DNA from: Orychophragmus violaceus
Taxonomy: Eukaryota; Streptophyta; Magnoliopsida; Brassicales; Brassicaceae
Reading direction: 5' to 3'
Length of the DNA: 64,000 bases
Assembly (NCBI GenBank): GCA_030180135.1
Contig: CM058236.1
Location: 1-64,000 of the forward strand
Part shown: one piece after another, positions 22,701-33,283 of the stretch
Numbering within the stretch: position 1 is the stretch's first letter
How the letters are laid out: the number at the start of each line of letters is the position of its first letter
Notes under the pieces: model-generated
What the model was told of the DNA's origin: nothing
Databases searched by the model: none
What the model saw: only the letters and a program-made list of their open reading frames with translations
Made by a program: the position numbers and the translations under genes

Positions 22701-23898
22701 TGAACAGTTTGGAAAAATACTGAACCACAACTTCTCCTTTAGCGGCTTCTGATTTTTGGTAAATGCCAGCTTCATCCTCCAATTTGACAATGTTATATTC
22801 CTGGAGCGTTTACACTTCACCATGTCATGGAAGAATCTTGTATTCATGTCCCCATCTTTCAGAACTTTTTCATGACACTTTTGGCTCCAGAAAATTTCCT
22901 CCTCCTTATAAGCATGCATAAGTTCAAATTTTGATGGGGTGAATGAGAGTAGAGGAAGGTAATGCGGCAGATTGCTCAGCCTCTAAAGCTGCCTGAAGTG
23001 ATTGGATTTTGTCCAGGGAGTTAGTCGGATGCTGTTTCTTCCATTGACTCAGAGCTTTCCTACAGTTTCTCAAATTGTCAGCAATGTTCCCATTCACTCT
23101 TCTGGTAAAATTCAAGGCTGCATCTATTGTTTCTTTAACCATAGGTTTCCACAGAAATCGGCTATCAAAGCGGAAAGAGCCTTTGTAAGTTGCCTGCGAG
23201 GAGACAAGCTTCACCAGCACGGGACGGTGATCAGAGCCACGTTTGGCTAAGAAAGCTTGGTTAGATGCGGGAAACATCTTTGACCATTCTTCATTGCCAA
23301 AGCACCTGTCTAATCTGCTCTGAATCCATAGATCACTTCTCCAACCACCCCAAGTGAAACTATTTCCAACGCTTGAGAGCTCCGACATTCCACAACCATG
23401 CAACATATCTGAGAAAGGTAGGAAAGATGTATCCCTTCGCAGTGGACCTCCTATCTTCTCTGAGTTATTTAAGATTTCATTAAAATCTCCAAGTAAGCAC
23501 CAGCTGCTCTTTCGGTGAACCCCAATTCTCGTGAGCCTCTCCCAAACCATGTGTCAGTATTTTTCATGCGGATCTCCATAAACACAGGTAAGAAAAAATT
23601 TGTAACCTCCAAACTGTACATGAAGAGCTATCACATTTTTATTCACAAACAAAACCTCCATATCTACATTCGATTTCAAAAAAACCGCTAAACCGCCACA
23701 CATACCAACCGGGTTAACTGTACACACCCGATCATAACCCAACCAAACCTGAAGATCAACCAAAACATTTCTACAATGCATAGTTTCCATAAGAAATAAA
23801 ACCTCCGGGAAATGTTCTTTACGCATCTCCCTCAACCTCGGAATCGTCAAGTCTTGTGCACGGCCCAAGCCTTGACAATTCCAGCTCAGTATGCTCAT
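19791..23898 (-). pseudogene. LINE B ORF2 (endonuclease, reverse transcriptase, RNase H), broken
   Basis: ATG at 23898 opens an AP-endonuclease (MSILSWNCQGLG; LFLMETMHCRN). A frame change at about 23552 separates the second endonuclease half (WCLLGDFNEIL; SDHRPVLVKL). The RT at 20368-22782 is nearly continuous, with one stop at about 22519. It has DMSKAFDRVEWKY, LRQDDPLSPFLF (usually RQGDPLSP) and LLFADDTLF. A zf-RVT near 20590-20790 (CQVCGLEGEPVNHVLFTC) follows. The RNase H at 19791-20324 has CNVGFSW where the family has CNVDASW, and MMAKVMSLLW where an acidic residue is expected, so two catalytic acids look lost. Confidence 0.82.
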
Positions 23899-24299
23899 TG
23901 GGAATGGGACAGTCCCTCATGTGGGACCGCCTTAGGTAGACTGACCTTAGAAGACTTTAAACTCTTTCCCAAGTCCCCAACAGCCCTTCTCTTGTCCCTT
24001 GATGCTCTACTTCCCTCACTGTTATCATCAGACTGACCGGTAGTACCATCCACATAATGTTTCTTGAGTTTCCGGCGGCTTTGATATATACATTTTCTCG
24101 GCCTAGGTGTTTTACCTCTGAGAAAACTCGAAGGACCAGTATCAAAGGTTCCTGAACCAGAGAATAACCTATCATTTGCAGTCAAGACAAGGAACTGGCC
24201 CTCATTGGTGATCATATCCACCGGAGGAGATGAGAACTGATCATAATTGAGTCTGCTCACAGCACTAGCTCTGATGGAAGAAGCTAGTAATTTCTGAGA
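23895..24299 (-). pseudogene. LINE B ORF1, C-terminal part
   Basis: Continues the ORF1 frame after the Gypsy insertion (SRLNYDQFSSPPVD ... KAVPHEGLSHSQ) and ends at 23895, overlapping the ORF2 start by four bases (ATGA). It is basic and serine-rich with no domain of its own. The reading frame runs into the Gypsy LTR at 24305. Confidence 0.75.
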
Positions 24300-24304
24300 C
24301 GAGT

Positions 24305-26234
24305 TGTAGTATCCCCCGACCAGCCTAAGGAAGTCGGGACGGCCATGGGACCAGAAACATGAACGGGGAAGTCCGGAGAGACTAAACCAAGTGTCCCATA
24401 GGCGTTTTGGAGCTGAGACTCAGCTGGAAGGAGCTCAGCTAAGTGAAGGAGTGAGGAAGTCAGCTCAGCTGAGCTGAACAGTCCAGCTGGCTAGCTAGGT
24501 CAGCTGGCAACCAGCTCAACTCAGCTGGCCGGAGTGTTAAGCTCTTGGGCCAGCTAGGTCAGCTAGTGACACTAGCTGACCAGCGGTTACCAAGCGAATG
24601 GGTACCACCAAGTGTTGCACCCATTCGGCCAACAACTCCCACCCTTTCTCCCAAGGGAAGTTGGCGCCAACATAGCCTATAAATAGGCCATCACTTGGCC
24701 ATTTTCGCCCACGCCCACAAGAGGGAAAAACGCTCACAATTCTCCAAAGGCATAGGCCAATAAACCGAGAGTTTTGAGAGAGTTCTAGAGAGAGAGAGAA
24801 GCCGGATTTCAAGGAGAAAGGCCGGTGGTTTGAAGAAGGATTTGGTGGTGGGATGAGCGGTTGAGAAGAGTGCAAGGATGGCCGGTGAAGCGTCCACAAC
24901 TCACGGAAAAGCCACGACCACATCTAAGGTTAGAGACCGGACCATCTCTTCTCGGCCTTGGCCCAAACCCTAGCGGTCACGGCCGGTTGTTCTATGGCCG
25001 GAAAACTCTTTCTTCTCCTTTGTTCTGAACTCGCCTTTATGCTTGTTACACGACCGGCCATAAGGCCTTGGTCGTGGTAATTTGGCTTGACGGTTAGTCG
25101 CGGTTTCCAGCGCCCATATGACCCAAAGGATCGTACCGCATCGAACGGTTTAACGGCCCGTCGAGAGGACGGTAAGCCGAGAACCGAGAGGCCAAGGTAT
25201 GATCGGTCTGACGGCGTGAAACGGTTCAGGGAAATGACCGTGGAAACACTCGGCATAACCGCACGTCAATTCATCGGTACATGGTGCACGCGATCGCGGA
25301 TGGTCCACGGACTGTCGCAAGCGATCGTTGGCCGCGGTGTATCATGCGGACCGAAGGAACGGTCGTAACCGTCCGCGGTAATGATCGCGTCCGTTCGCAT
25401 GAAGAGTCGCGTCCGTTCGCGGTTACGCGACCACACCGCAAGACCGACCGTGTTAGACCGAGGATCGCCTCCCGTTGACGCAGCGTATGGACGCGCGATC
25501 GTTACGTCAAGCCGGCAGTACGCGCACGTACCGATCCATCCGCGTGACCGTAAGGTCTATCGCGCGTTGGACTGATGCGTCCGTCCCGGTACGCGTCATG
25601 ACCGAGCATCCATCCGCGCGCCAACATCCGGATGATCGCGGTACAACACCACGGCCGTAAGTCCAACCATCCGACCATGTGACCGTACGCCGAGAATGCG
25701 CGTCCACACGCTCACGTCCGTGGGCCGAGTGTGTACGCGGTTTGCGGTTGGTGTAACGGGAACTATAACGGCCAATGTTTAGAACTTAGGATTTTATAGA
25801 AATGTTAGATTGATTGTATAATATAAAGTTTGTGGGATCATATAGAATATAAATGCTAGGATGCATGGAAATGAATATAAACGAATATGGAAATCTCATG
25901 AACTTGTTTTGTTTTCAGGAGATCATGATGATGATCAGACCTAGGCGCGGACAAGACTTGGGGACGAGTGGTGTTAGTTTGGTAGACATTGTTTTAGGAC
26001 CGAATACTTTAGCATAATGCGAATTGAACCACAGTTGTATTTGGTACCTTTTACTTATTAATAAAATGTCTATTTTGCCTTAGTATATATTGTGAATCGA
26101 AATTGTTGAATGAATGAAATGGAAAACGTTTAAGTATGACTAAAATGGACTTGAGGTTCTTATGAAACATCAAGATGAAATAGGTTAAGTAGTGGCAATC
26201 CAAACCGGCCCTATGGCCGGGAGGGGTCTTGTCA
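24305..26234 (+). repeat. Gypsy 5' LTR, 1,930 bp
   Basis: Begins tgtagtatcc and ends ggtcttgtca (TG...CA). Three compositional zones are seen. At 24411-24590 about sixteen AGCT words are packed together. A TATA box (TATAAATA, 24678-24685) lies inside a hairpin-like cctataaatagg. At 25080-25740 the sequence is very CpG-rich (gatcgcg, cgttcg, ccgcgg). The last 450 bp are AT-rich and contain AATAAA at 26060-26065. Confidence 0.93.
24678..24685 (+). promoter_or_regulatory. TATA box of Gypsy LTR
   Basis: TATAAATA in agcctataaataggcc. Transcription would start about 30 bp downstream, near 24710. The same sequence recurs in the 3' LTR at 31722-31729. Confidence 0.6.
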
Positions 26235-26236
26235 AG

Positions 26237-26250
26237 TTGGTATCAGAGCG
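26237..26250 (+). other. Gypsy primer-binding site
   Basis: tggtatcagagcgg starts two bases after the LTR end and matches the complement of the initiator tRNA-Met 3' end. It is the same primer class as the Copia element in this window. Confidence 0.85.
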
Positions 26251-26381
26251 GAGTTATTTCCTAAGCTGGGGTTAGGGGCTACACCACTCGTCCAAGTCCG
26301 AATTGTCCGCATAGAAAGTTAGACTTGCTTAGGACTTGAAGTTTGATTGGATATATATGGAATTGTCTTGTTGAATTTCAG

Positions 26382-27863
26382 GTTGGAAAAAGCAAGTCCA
26401 AGAGGACAAAAGATAAGGACAAGGAGACGTCTGCGACCGGCCACGGCCCGAGAGTCCAGACCACTCCTGTCACGCCAGGGGCAACCGGTCCTGAGGTTGT
26501 CCCAACGGCCACTGAGCCCAATGCTACACTGATTCCTGACGGGACTAGGGTTGAACAACCACACGTCCTAACCGGGAACGATGAGCATATGGGAGAGTCT
26601 TCATCTCATGCGGCTCGAGATGAGACCGGCCATGAGATGGATGACGCCACAGGTGGTGGTGACGGTGAGCCTTTGACAGCAGTCCCGAACGTCGGTCAGA
26701 TGTGGACTATGTTAAAGGAGGTGATGGGCCAGCTCACGGTACTGAACCAGAGCCTTTCTGGTCAGAAACCGGCTGAGGGTGAGCCGCGGACCGTGGTTCC
26801 TGAGACCGCGAGTCTGAGTGATGATGACTCGGACGTAGTAGTGGTAGAGTCACCGAACCCTAAAAAGGTTCGAAAGGTGGATTACCTCAACGTTCTAGGT
26901 CACATCACCAAGTTGGGCACAAAACACTTCAAGGGAAGTGCTGACCCACTTGAGGCTGATGAATGGAGGTCACGGCTTGTCCGGAACTTCCGTTCTACCC
27001 GTTTCCCTGAAGATTACCGTAAGGACATAGCGACCCACTTCCTGGAAGGGGACGCTCACAACTGGTGGCTGTCAGTTGACAGGCGCACCAAGGGCCTCAT
27101 CAACTCCTTCGAGGAGTTTGAGGTAGAGTTCAACCGGAAGTACTTCCCGGCAGAGGCCTGGGATCGTATGGAAGGTAGATACTTGGGCTTGGTCCAGGGC
27201 CGCAGGTCGGTCCGTGAGTATGAGGCCGAGTTCGACCGTCTCAGACGTTACGTGGGACGGGATGTTGAGGACGAGCCGGCACAGGTGCGTCGCTTCCTTC
27301 GCGGCCTGCGAGTGGAGTTACGTACCCACTGCTCGGTTTGTACCTACAACAATGTTTCCGAGGTAGTCGAGAGGGCAGCTACAGTGGAAGCCAATTTGGC
27401 TGAGGAGAACCGCGTTGGCTCAAAGGACAAGGTGTCCAGTCAACCCGGGAAGGACCTAAAGAGGAAGAGAGATCAGACGGCTGATGCTCCCTCCTCTGAC
27501 CGCGCCAGATGTGCCACATGTGGCAAACGACACTTGGGGAAGTGTTGGAAAGCCGATGTTGCATGCGCGAAGTGTGGCAGCAAGGACCACGAGTCACGGA
27601 GCTGTCCACAGAACAAGGGGCGTGAAGAGGTGACCGAGAGACCAGTGACATGCTATTTCTGCGGCCAAGCTGGGCACTACATCCGTGAGTGTCCCAAGCG
27701 CCAAGATGGAAAGCAAAGGGCGCCAGAAGTGAACCGGGGTCAGGGAGACCGCGCGGCTACGGCCAAGGGTCAAGCTGTGAAACCTCGGGTTTACGCACTG
27801 GTAAAGGACTCAGAGGAGGCCGGCTCATATGACGCGATTACTGGTACGTTACTGGAACCCTAA
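26382..27863 (+). CDS. Gypsy gag polyprotein
   Basis: The open frame runs from 26343 (no ATG) to TAA at 27861-27863. The first in-frame ATG is 26589, yet the frame looks coding from about 26382, just after a strong splice-acceptor-like ttgaatttcag. The retrotransposon Gag core covers about 26890-27380 (KHFKGSADPLEADEWRSRL; EGDAHNWWLSVDRRTKG; YFPAEAWDRMEGRYLGLVQG). Zinc knuckles follow (CATCGKRHLGKC, CAKCGSKDHESRSC, CYFCGQAGHYIREC at about 27510-27695). It packages genomic RNA into particles. The stop is 18 nt inside a probable intron, so Gag alone would come from unspliced RNA. Confidence 0.88.
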   Translation, partial: VGKSKSKRTKDKDKETSATGHGPRVQTTPVTPGATGPEVVPTATEPNATLIPDGTRVEQPHVLTGNDEHMGESSSHAARDETGHEMDDATGGGDGEPLTAVPNVGQMWTMLKEVMGQLTVLNQSLSGQKPAEGEPRTVVPETASLSDDDSDVVVVESPNPKKVRKVDYLNVLGHITKLGTKHFKGSADPLEADEWRSRLVRNFRSTRFPEDYRKDIATHFLEGDAHNWWLSVDRRTKGLINSFEEFEVEFNRKYFPAEAWDRMEGRYLGLVQGRRSVREYEAEFDRLRRYVGRDVEDEPAQVRRFLRGLRVELRTHCSVCTYNNVSEVVERAATVEANLAEENRVGSKDKVSSQPGKDLKRKRDQTADAPSSDRARCATCGKRHLGKCWKADVACAKCGSKDHESRSCPQNKGREEVTERPVTCYFCGQAGHYIRECPKRQDGKQRAPEVNRGQGDRAATAKGQAVKPRVYALVKDSEEAGSYDAITGTLLEP

Positions 27864-27945
27864 CCTTCTTCAATATTTGAATAATGCATTGCATCATATT
27901 GGGGAAAAAGCGGGATGCGCTTACACATTTGAGGGCGATGTGTAG
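27844..27945 (+). other. Probable 102-nt intron between gag and pol
   Basis: The donor G|GTACGT follows codon ITG of gag. The acceptor TGTAG|GG precedes ACCGTTTTGATAGGC of the protease frame. Removal joins ATT ACT GGG ACC GTT TTG ATA and fuses gag to pol in frame, deleting two in-frame stops (27861 and about 27882). The length is a multiple of three, and the interior is less GC-rich than its flanks. The segment has no counterpart in the usual continuous gag-protease junction of chromoviruses. Splicing itself is inferred. Confidence 0.65.
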
Positions 27946-29318
27946 GGACCGTTTTGATAGGCGGTGTAGAAACATTGACCTTGTTTGATTCCGGGGCTAC
28001 ACACAGTTTTGTGAGTCCCGGGATGATTGGGAAAGGCTTGTTCCAAAGGGAACAAGTGGGCGGCCAAGGCATTGTGAATGCCGCCGGTGGGCAAGTAATG
28101 CCCATGCTAGGATTAGTCAGAGATGTGCCCGTTTCCATTGGGGGCGTGAGCATGCCGGCTGACCTAGTGGTGGTCCAACTCAACCATCACGAAGTGATCT
28201 TGGGTATGGACTGGCTCGGTCAAAACCGAGCCACCATTGAATGTCACCGGGGAAGGGTGAAGTTCGAGAAACCTGAGGGTAAGGTTGTGTTCCAAGGAAT
28301 ACGGCCAACCTCGGGAAGCTTGGTCGTCTCTGCTATCCAAGCAGAGAAGATGTTGGCTAAGGGATGTGAAGCATACCTAGCCACTATCATGATCAAGGAA
28401 GTAGAGCCTGAGGCTAAGGTTGGGGAAATCCCAGTGGTTAAGGACTTTGAGGACGTTTTTAGACCATTAGAAGGCTTACCGCCTGACCGGTCCGATCCGT
28501 TCGTCATTGAACTTGAACCCGGAACGAAACCCTTATCCAAGGCGCCATATAGAATGGCCCCAGCCGAGATGGCTGAGTTGAAGAAGCAGCTAGAAGAACT
28601 GCTGGACAAAGGCTTTATTAGGCCAAGCAGTTCTCCTTGGGGAGCGCCTGTCTTATTCGTCAAGAAGAAAGACGGGAGCCTCCGCTTGTGCATAGACTAC
28701 CGAGGCATCAATCGGGTTACTGTCAAGAACAAGTACCCATTGCCTCGGATAGACGAGTTGTTAGACCAACTCAAGGGTTCAACCGTGTTCTCCAAGATCG
28801 ACCTCGCTTCAGGATACCACCAAATCCCGATAGCACCAGAGGACGTGAGGAAGACCGCGTTCCGAACTCGGTATGGACACTACGAGTTTGTAGTCATGCC
28901 GTTCGGTCTAACAAATGCACCAGCTGCGTTCATGAAGATGATGAACGGTGTCTTTCGGGAATGGTTAGACAGTTTTGTTATCATATTCATTGATGACATA
29001 CTTGTTTACTCCAAGAACCCTAGAGAACACCGGGAACATCTTAGGATCGTGTTGGAGAAGTTGCGGGAACAGAAGCTCTATGCCAAACTAAGTAAATGTA
29101 GTTTCTGGCAAGAGCGGATTGGCTTCCTAGGACACATAGTGTCGGCGGAAGGAGTGGCAGTTGATCCGGAGAAGATCCGGTCAATTGAGGATTGGCCAAG
29201 ACCGAGAAACGCGACTGAGGTCCGAAGCTTTCTAGGTCTGGCTGGCTACTACAGACGTTTTGTCCAAGGGTTTGCAAGTATGGCCAAGGCCATGACGAAG
29301 CTGACCGGGAAAACGTGA
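27946..29318 (+). CDS. Gypsy pol, part 1 (protease and reverse transcriptase)
   Basis: It reads in the gag frame once the intron is removed. The aspartic protease core is LTLFDSGATHSFVSP (about 27975-28020). RT follows: WGAPVLFVKKKDGSLRLCIDYRGIN, FSKIDLASGYHQI, MPFGLTNAPAAF and the catalytic FIDDILVYSKN near 28985-29017. The frame ends at TGA 29316-29318, in ctgaccgggaaaacgtgaag, where family members have LTGKN(V)KFVW. One A missing from the run at 29310-29313 explains this. All catalytic residues seen are intact. Confidence 0.9.
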
Positions 29319-31372
29319 AGTTTGTATGGACTGATGCCGCGGAGAAGAGTTTTAAGGAACTCAAGGAGATGTTGACTAAGGCGCCAGTTCTGACCCAACC
29401 CCAAGATGATGTGCCTTACGTGGTCTACACGGATGCGTCAATCAATGGGTTGGGATGTGTGTTGATGCAAGAAGGGAAAGTGATTGCATATGCTTCTAGG
29501 CAATTAAGGAAACATGAGGGGAACTATCCCACTCATGATCTTGAGATGGCCGCGGTAGTCTTTGCGCTTAAGATCTGGAGATCTTATCTCTATGGAGCGA
29601 AAGTGCAACTATTTACGGACCATAAGAGCCTGAAGTATGTGTTCACCCAACCTGAGCTCAACCTTCGTCAAAGAAGATGGATGGAACTAGTGGCCGATTA
29701 CGATCTGGACATTACTTACCATCCAGGGAAGGCCAACCTCGTGGCCGACGCCTTAAGTAGGAAAAGGACCGAGGTGGCTAGTGAACGGGATGCAGAGACT
29801 TTGGTCGGATTGGTCCGTTCCTTGCGTCTCAGTGCATTGACCGTGGGAGAGGAGCCAGTTGGCTTAGGAGCAGCGGACCAAGCAGATATTCTGACTAAGG
29901 TCCGGCTCGCTCAGAAGGAGGATGAGGATTTGGTGAAAGCCGCAGAGAACAACCATACGGAATACCAAATCTCCAACAATGGGACGATTGTGGTAAATGG
30001 CCGAGTCTGTGTGCCAAACGTATGGGAACTGAAGGAAGCCATCTTACGAGAGGCTCATCAGTCTAGGTTCTCAATTCATCCCGGCCATACCAAGATGTAC
30101 CATGACCTCAAACGGTACTATCATTGGGTTGGGATGAAGCGTGATGTAGCTGCTTGGGTGGCCAAGTGCCCAACCTGTCAGCTAATCAAGGCTGAACGCC
30201 AAGTCCCGAGTGGTCTGCTACAAAGTCTTCCCATTCCGGAATGGAAATGGGATAACATAGCTATGGACTTTGTGACCGGTTTGCCTACGACCCGGAACAG
30301 GCGAGACGCCATTTGGGTTGTGGTAGACAGGCTCACGAAATCCGCCCACTTCTTGGCCATCAAGAAGACGGACGGAGTGGGGAAGTTGGCTGAGGTATAC
30401 ATTGATGAGATCGTGAGACTTCATGGGATCCCATCAAGTATAGTTTCAGACCGGGACGGCCGGTTTACTTCTTATTTCTGGCAAGCCTTCCAGAAGGCCC
30501 TGGGAACGAGAGTGAACATGAGTACGGCTTACCATCCCCAGACGGACGGTCAATCCGAAAGGACCATACAAACCCTAGAAGACATGCTAAGGGCGTGTGT
30601 TCTTGAATGGGGCGACTCATGGGAGAAGTTTCTACCCTTGACCGAGTTTGCGTATAACAAAAGTTATCACACAAGCATCGGAATGTCGCCTTATGAGGCT
30701 TTGTATGGGCGGCCTTGTCGAACTCCACTATGCTGGACCGAAGTTGGAGAGTCAAGCATAGTTGGACCAGACATAATAGAGGAAACTACGGAACGAATCC
30801 GATTCCTCAAGGCCAAGATGAAAGAGGCTCAAGACCGTCAAAAGAGCTATGCAGACAAGAGAAGAAAGGACCTTGAGTTTGAAGTAGGCGACCAAGTCTA
30901 CTTGAAGATGATCACTTTCAAGGGTCGGGCCAGGGTTTCCAAGCGTGGTAAGCTTGATCCCAGATATTTGGGACCGTTCCGAATCATTGAACGGGTTGGA
31001 GCGGTCGCCTATAAGTTAGACTTGCCAAGTGAGATGGATGCATTTCACAATGTATTCCATGTCTCACAATTGCGCAAATGTCTAGGGGATCAAGACAAGG
31101 TTGAACCTGAGATTCCAAGAGAACTTAGGCCAAACTTGACCATCGAAATCCGACCACTCCGAATCCTAGATAGGATGGAAAAAGCAACCCGAAAGAAAGT
31201 GGTACAGATGGTCAAAGTGGAATGGATCCATAATGGGACCAAGGAGATTACTTGGGAAACCGAGAATCGAATGAAGGCCGACTATCCAGAGTGGTACAAA
31301 AACCTTGACGCGGATTCGGGGACGAATCCATTTCAAGGGGGGGAGACTTGTAGTATCCCCCGACCAGCCTAA
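29319..31372 (+). CDS. Gypsy pol, part 2 (RNase H, integrase, chromodomain-like)
   Basis: Continues in the -1 frame from about 29312. RNase H: VVYTDASINGLGCVLMQ, then HDLEMAAVVFALKIWR and FTDHKSLKYVF. Integrase zinc region: HPGHTKMYHDL...CPTCQLIK. Integrase core: MDFVTGLP, VSDRDGRFTSYFW and AYHPQTDGQSERTIQTLED give the D,D,E set. Then a GPY/F-type region (RYLGPFRIIERVG, HNVFHVSQLRKC) and a tail VKVEWIHNGTKEITWETENRM that looks like a chromodomain. It ends inside the purine tract/LTR start. It would need frameshifting or the lost base restored to be made as one Pol. Confidence 0.9.
31335..31348 (+). other. Gypsy polypurine tract
   Basis: aagggggggagact lies immediately 5' of the 3' LTR start at 31349 and would prime plus-strand DNA synthesis. 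Confidence 0.75.
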
Positions 31373-33278
31373 GGAAGTCGGGACGGCCATGGGACCAGAA
31401 ACATGAACGGGGAAGTCCGGAGAGACTAAACCAAGTGTCCCATAGGCGTTTTGGAGCTGAGACTCAGCTGGAAGGAGCTCAGCTAAGTGAAGGAGTGAGG
31501 AAGTCAGCTCAGCTGAGCTGAACAGTCCAGCTGGCTAGCTAGGTCAGCTGGCAACCAGCTCAACTCAGCTGGCCGGAGTGTTAAGCTCTTGGGCCAGCTA
31601 GGTCAGCTAGTGACACTAGCTGACCAGCGGTTACCAAGCGAATGGGTACCACCAAGTGTTGCACCCATTCGGCCAACAACTCCCACCCTTTCTCCCAAGG
31701 GAAGTTGGCGCCAACATAGCCTATAAATAGGCCATCACTTGGCCATTTTCGCCCACGCCCACAAGAGGGAAAAACGCTCACAATTCTCCAAAGGCATAAG
31801 CCAATAAACCGAGAGTTTTGAGAGAGTTCTAGAGAGAGAGAGAAGCCGGATTTCTAGGAGAAATGCCGGTGGTTTGAAGAAGGATTTGGTGGTGGGATAA
31901 GCGGTTGAGAAGAGTGCAAGGATGGCCGGTGAAGCGTCCACAACTCACGGAAAAGCCACGACCACATCTAAGGTTAGAGACCGGACCATCTCTTCTCGGC
32001 CTTGGCCCAAACCCTAGCGGTCACGGCCGGTTGTTCTATGGCCGGAAAACTCTTTCTTCTCCTTTGTTCTGAACTCGCCTTTATGCTTGTTACACAACCG
32101 GCCATAAGGCCTTGGTCGTGGTAATTTGGCTTGACCGTTAGTCGCGGTTTCCAGCGCCCATATGACCCAAAGGATCGTACCGCATCGAACGGTTTAACGG
32201 CTCGTCGAGAGGACGGTAAGCCGAGAACCGAGAGGCCAAGGTATGATCGGTCTGACGGCGTGAAACGGTTCAGGGAAATGACCGTGGAAACACTCGGCAT
32301 AACCGCACGTTAATTCATCGGTACATGGTGCACGCGATCGCGGATGGTCCACGGACTGTCGCAAGCGATCGTTGGCCGCGGTGTATCATGCGGACCGAAG
32401 GAACGGTCGTAACCGTCCGCGGTAATGATCGCGTCCGTTCGCATGAAGAGTCGCGTCCGTTCGCGGTTACGCGACCACACCGCAAGACCGACCGTGTTAG
32501 ACCGAGGATCGCCTCCCGTTGACGCAGCGTATGGACACGCGATCGTTACGTCAAGCCGGCAGTACGCGCACGTACCGATCCATCCGCGTGACCGTAAGGT
32601 CTATCGCGCGTTGGACTGATGCGTCCGTCCCGGTACGCGTCATGACCGAGCATCCATCCGCGCGCCAACATCCGGATGATCGCGGTACAACACCACGGCC
32701 GTAAGTCCAACCATCCGACCATGTGACCGTACGCCGAGAATGCGCGTCCACACGCTCACGTCCGTGGGCCGAGTGTGTACGCGGTTTGCGGTTGGTGTAA
32801 CGGGAACTATAACGGCCAATGTTTAGAACTTAGGATTTTATAGAAATGTTAGATTGATTGTATAATATAAAGTTTGTGGGATCATATGGAATATAAATGC
32901 TAGGATGCATGGAAATGAATATAAACGAATATGGAAATCTCATGAACTTGTTTTGTTTTCAGGAGATCATGATGATGATCAGACCTAGGCGCGGACAAGA
33001 CTTGGGGACGAGTGGTGTTAGTTTGGTAGACATTGTTTTAGGACCGAATACTTTAGCATAATGCGAATTGAACCACAGTTGTATTTGGTACCTTTTACTT
33101 ATTAATAAAATGTCTATTTTGCCTTAGTCTATATTGTGAATCGAAATTGTTGAATGAATGAAATGGAAAACGTTTAAGTATGACTAAAATGGACTTGAGG
33201 TTCTTATGAAACCTCAAGATGAAATAGGTTAAGTAGTGGCAATCCAAACCGGCCCTATGGCCGGGAGGGGTCTTGTCA
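31349..33278 (+). repeat. Gypsy 3' LTR, 1,930 bp
   Basis: Same start, end and length as the 5' LTR with a constant offset of 7,044. By-eye differences include positions near 31798, 31855, 31864, 31890, 32096, 32135 and 32200, all substitutions. The AGCT-dense, TATA and CpG-rich zones are all conserved. Confidence 0.93.
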
Positions 33279-33283
33279 CGAGT

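Larger units (their letters stand above)
24305..33278 (+). mobile_element. Gypsy (chromovirus-like) LTR retrotransposon, young, 8,974 bp
   Basis: Complete structure: 5' LTR 24305-26234, initiator-Met primer site from 26237, gag, pol (protease, RT, RNase H, integrase, chromodomain-like tail), purine tract 31335-31348, 3' LTR 31349-33278. The target duplication is cgagt at 24300-24304 and 33279-33283. The LTRs have equal length (1,930 bp), and I counted about a dozen substitutions by eye (about 0.6%), so insertion was recent. At typical Brassicaceae rates that is a few hundred thousand years (inference). The C-terminal tail resembles the Tekay/Del clade. One frame break in pol makes this copy probably non-autonomous. 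Confidence 0.93.

Noticed and set aside
25087..25707. Arg-rich plus- and minus-strand frames in the Gypsy LTR, repeated at 32131-32751
   Set aside because: They occur on both strands of a CpG-rich LTR zone. No start context or domain supports them.
29300..29330. Programmed -1 frameshift in Gypsy pol
   Set aside because: The zero-frame sequence GGG AAA ACG is not a canonical X XXY YYZ site. A one-base deletion is simpler.
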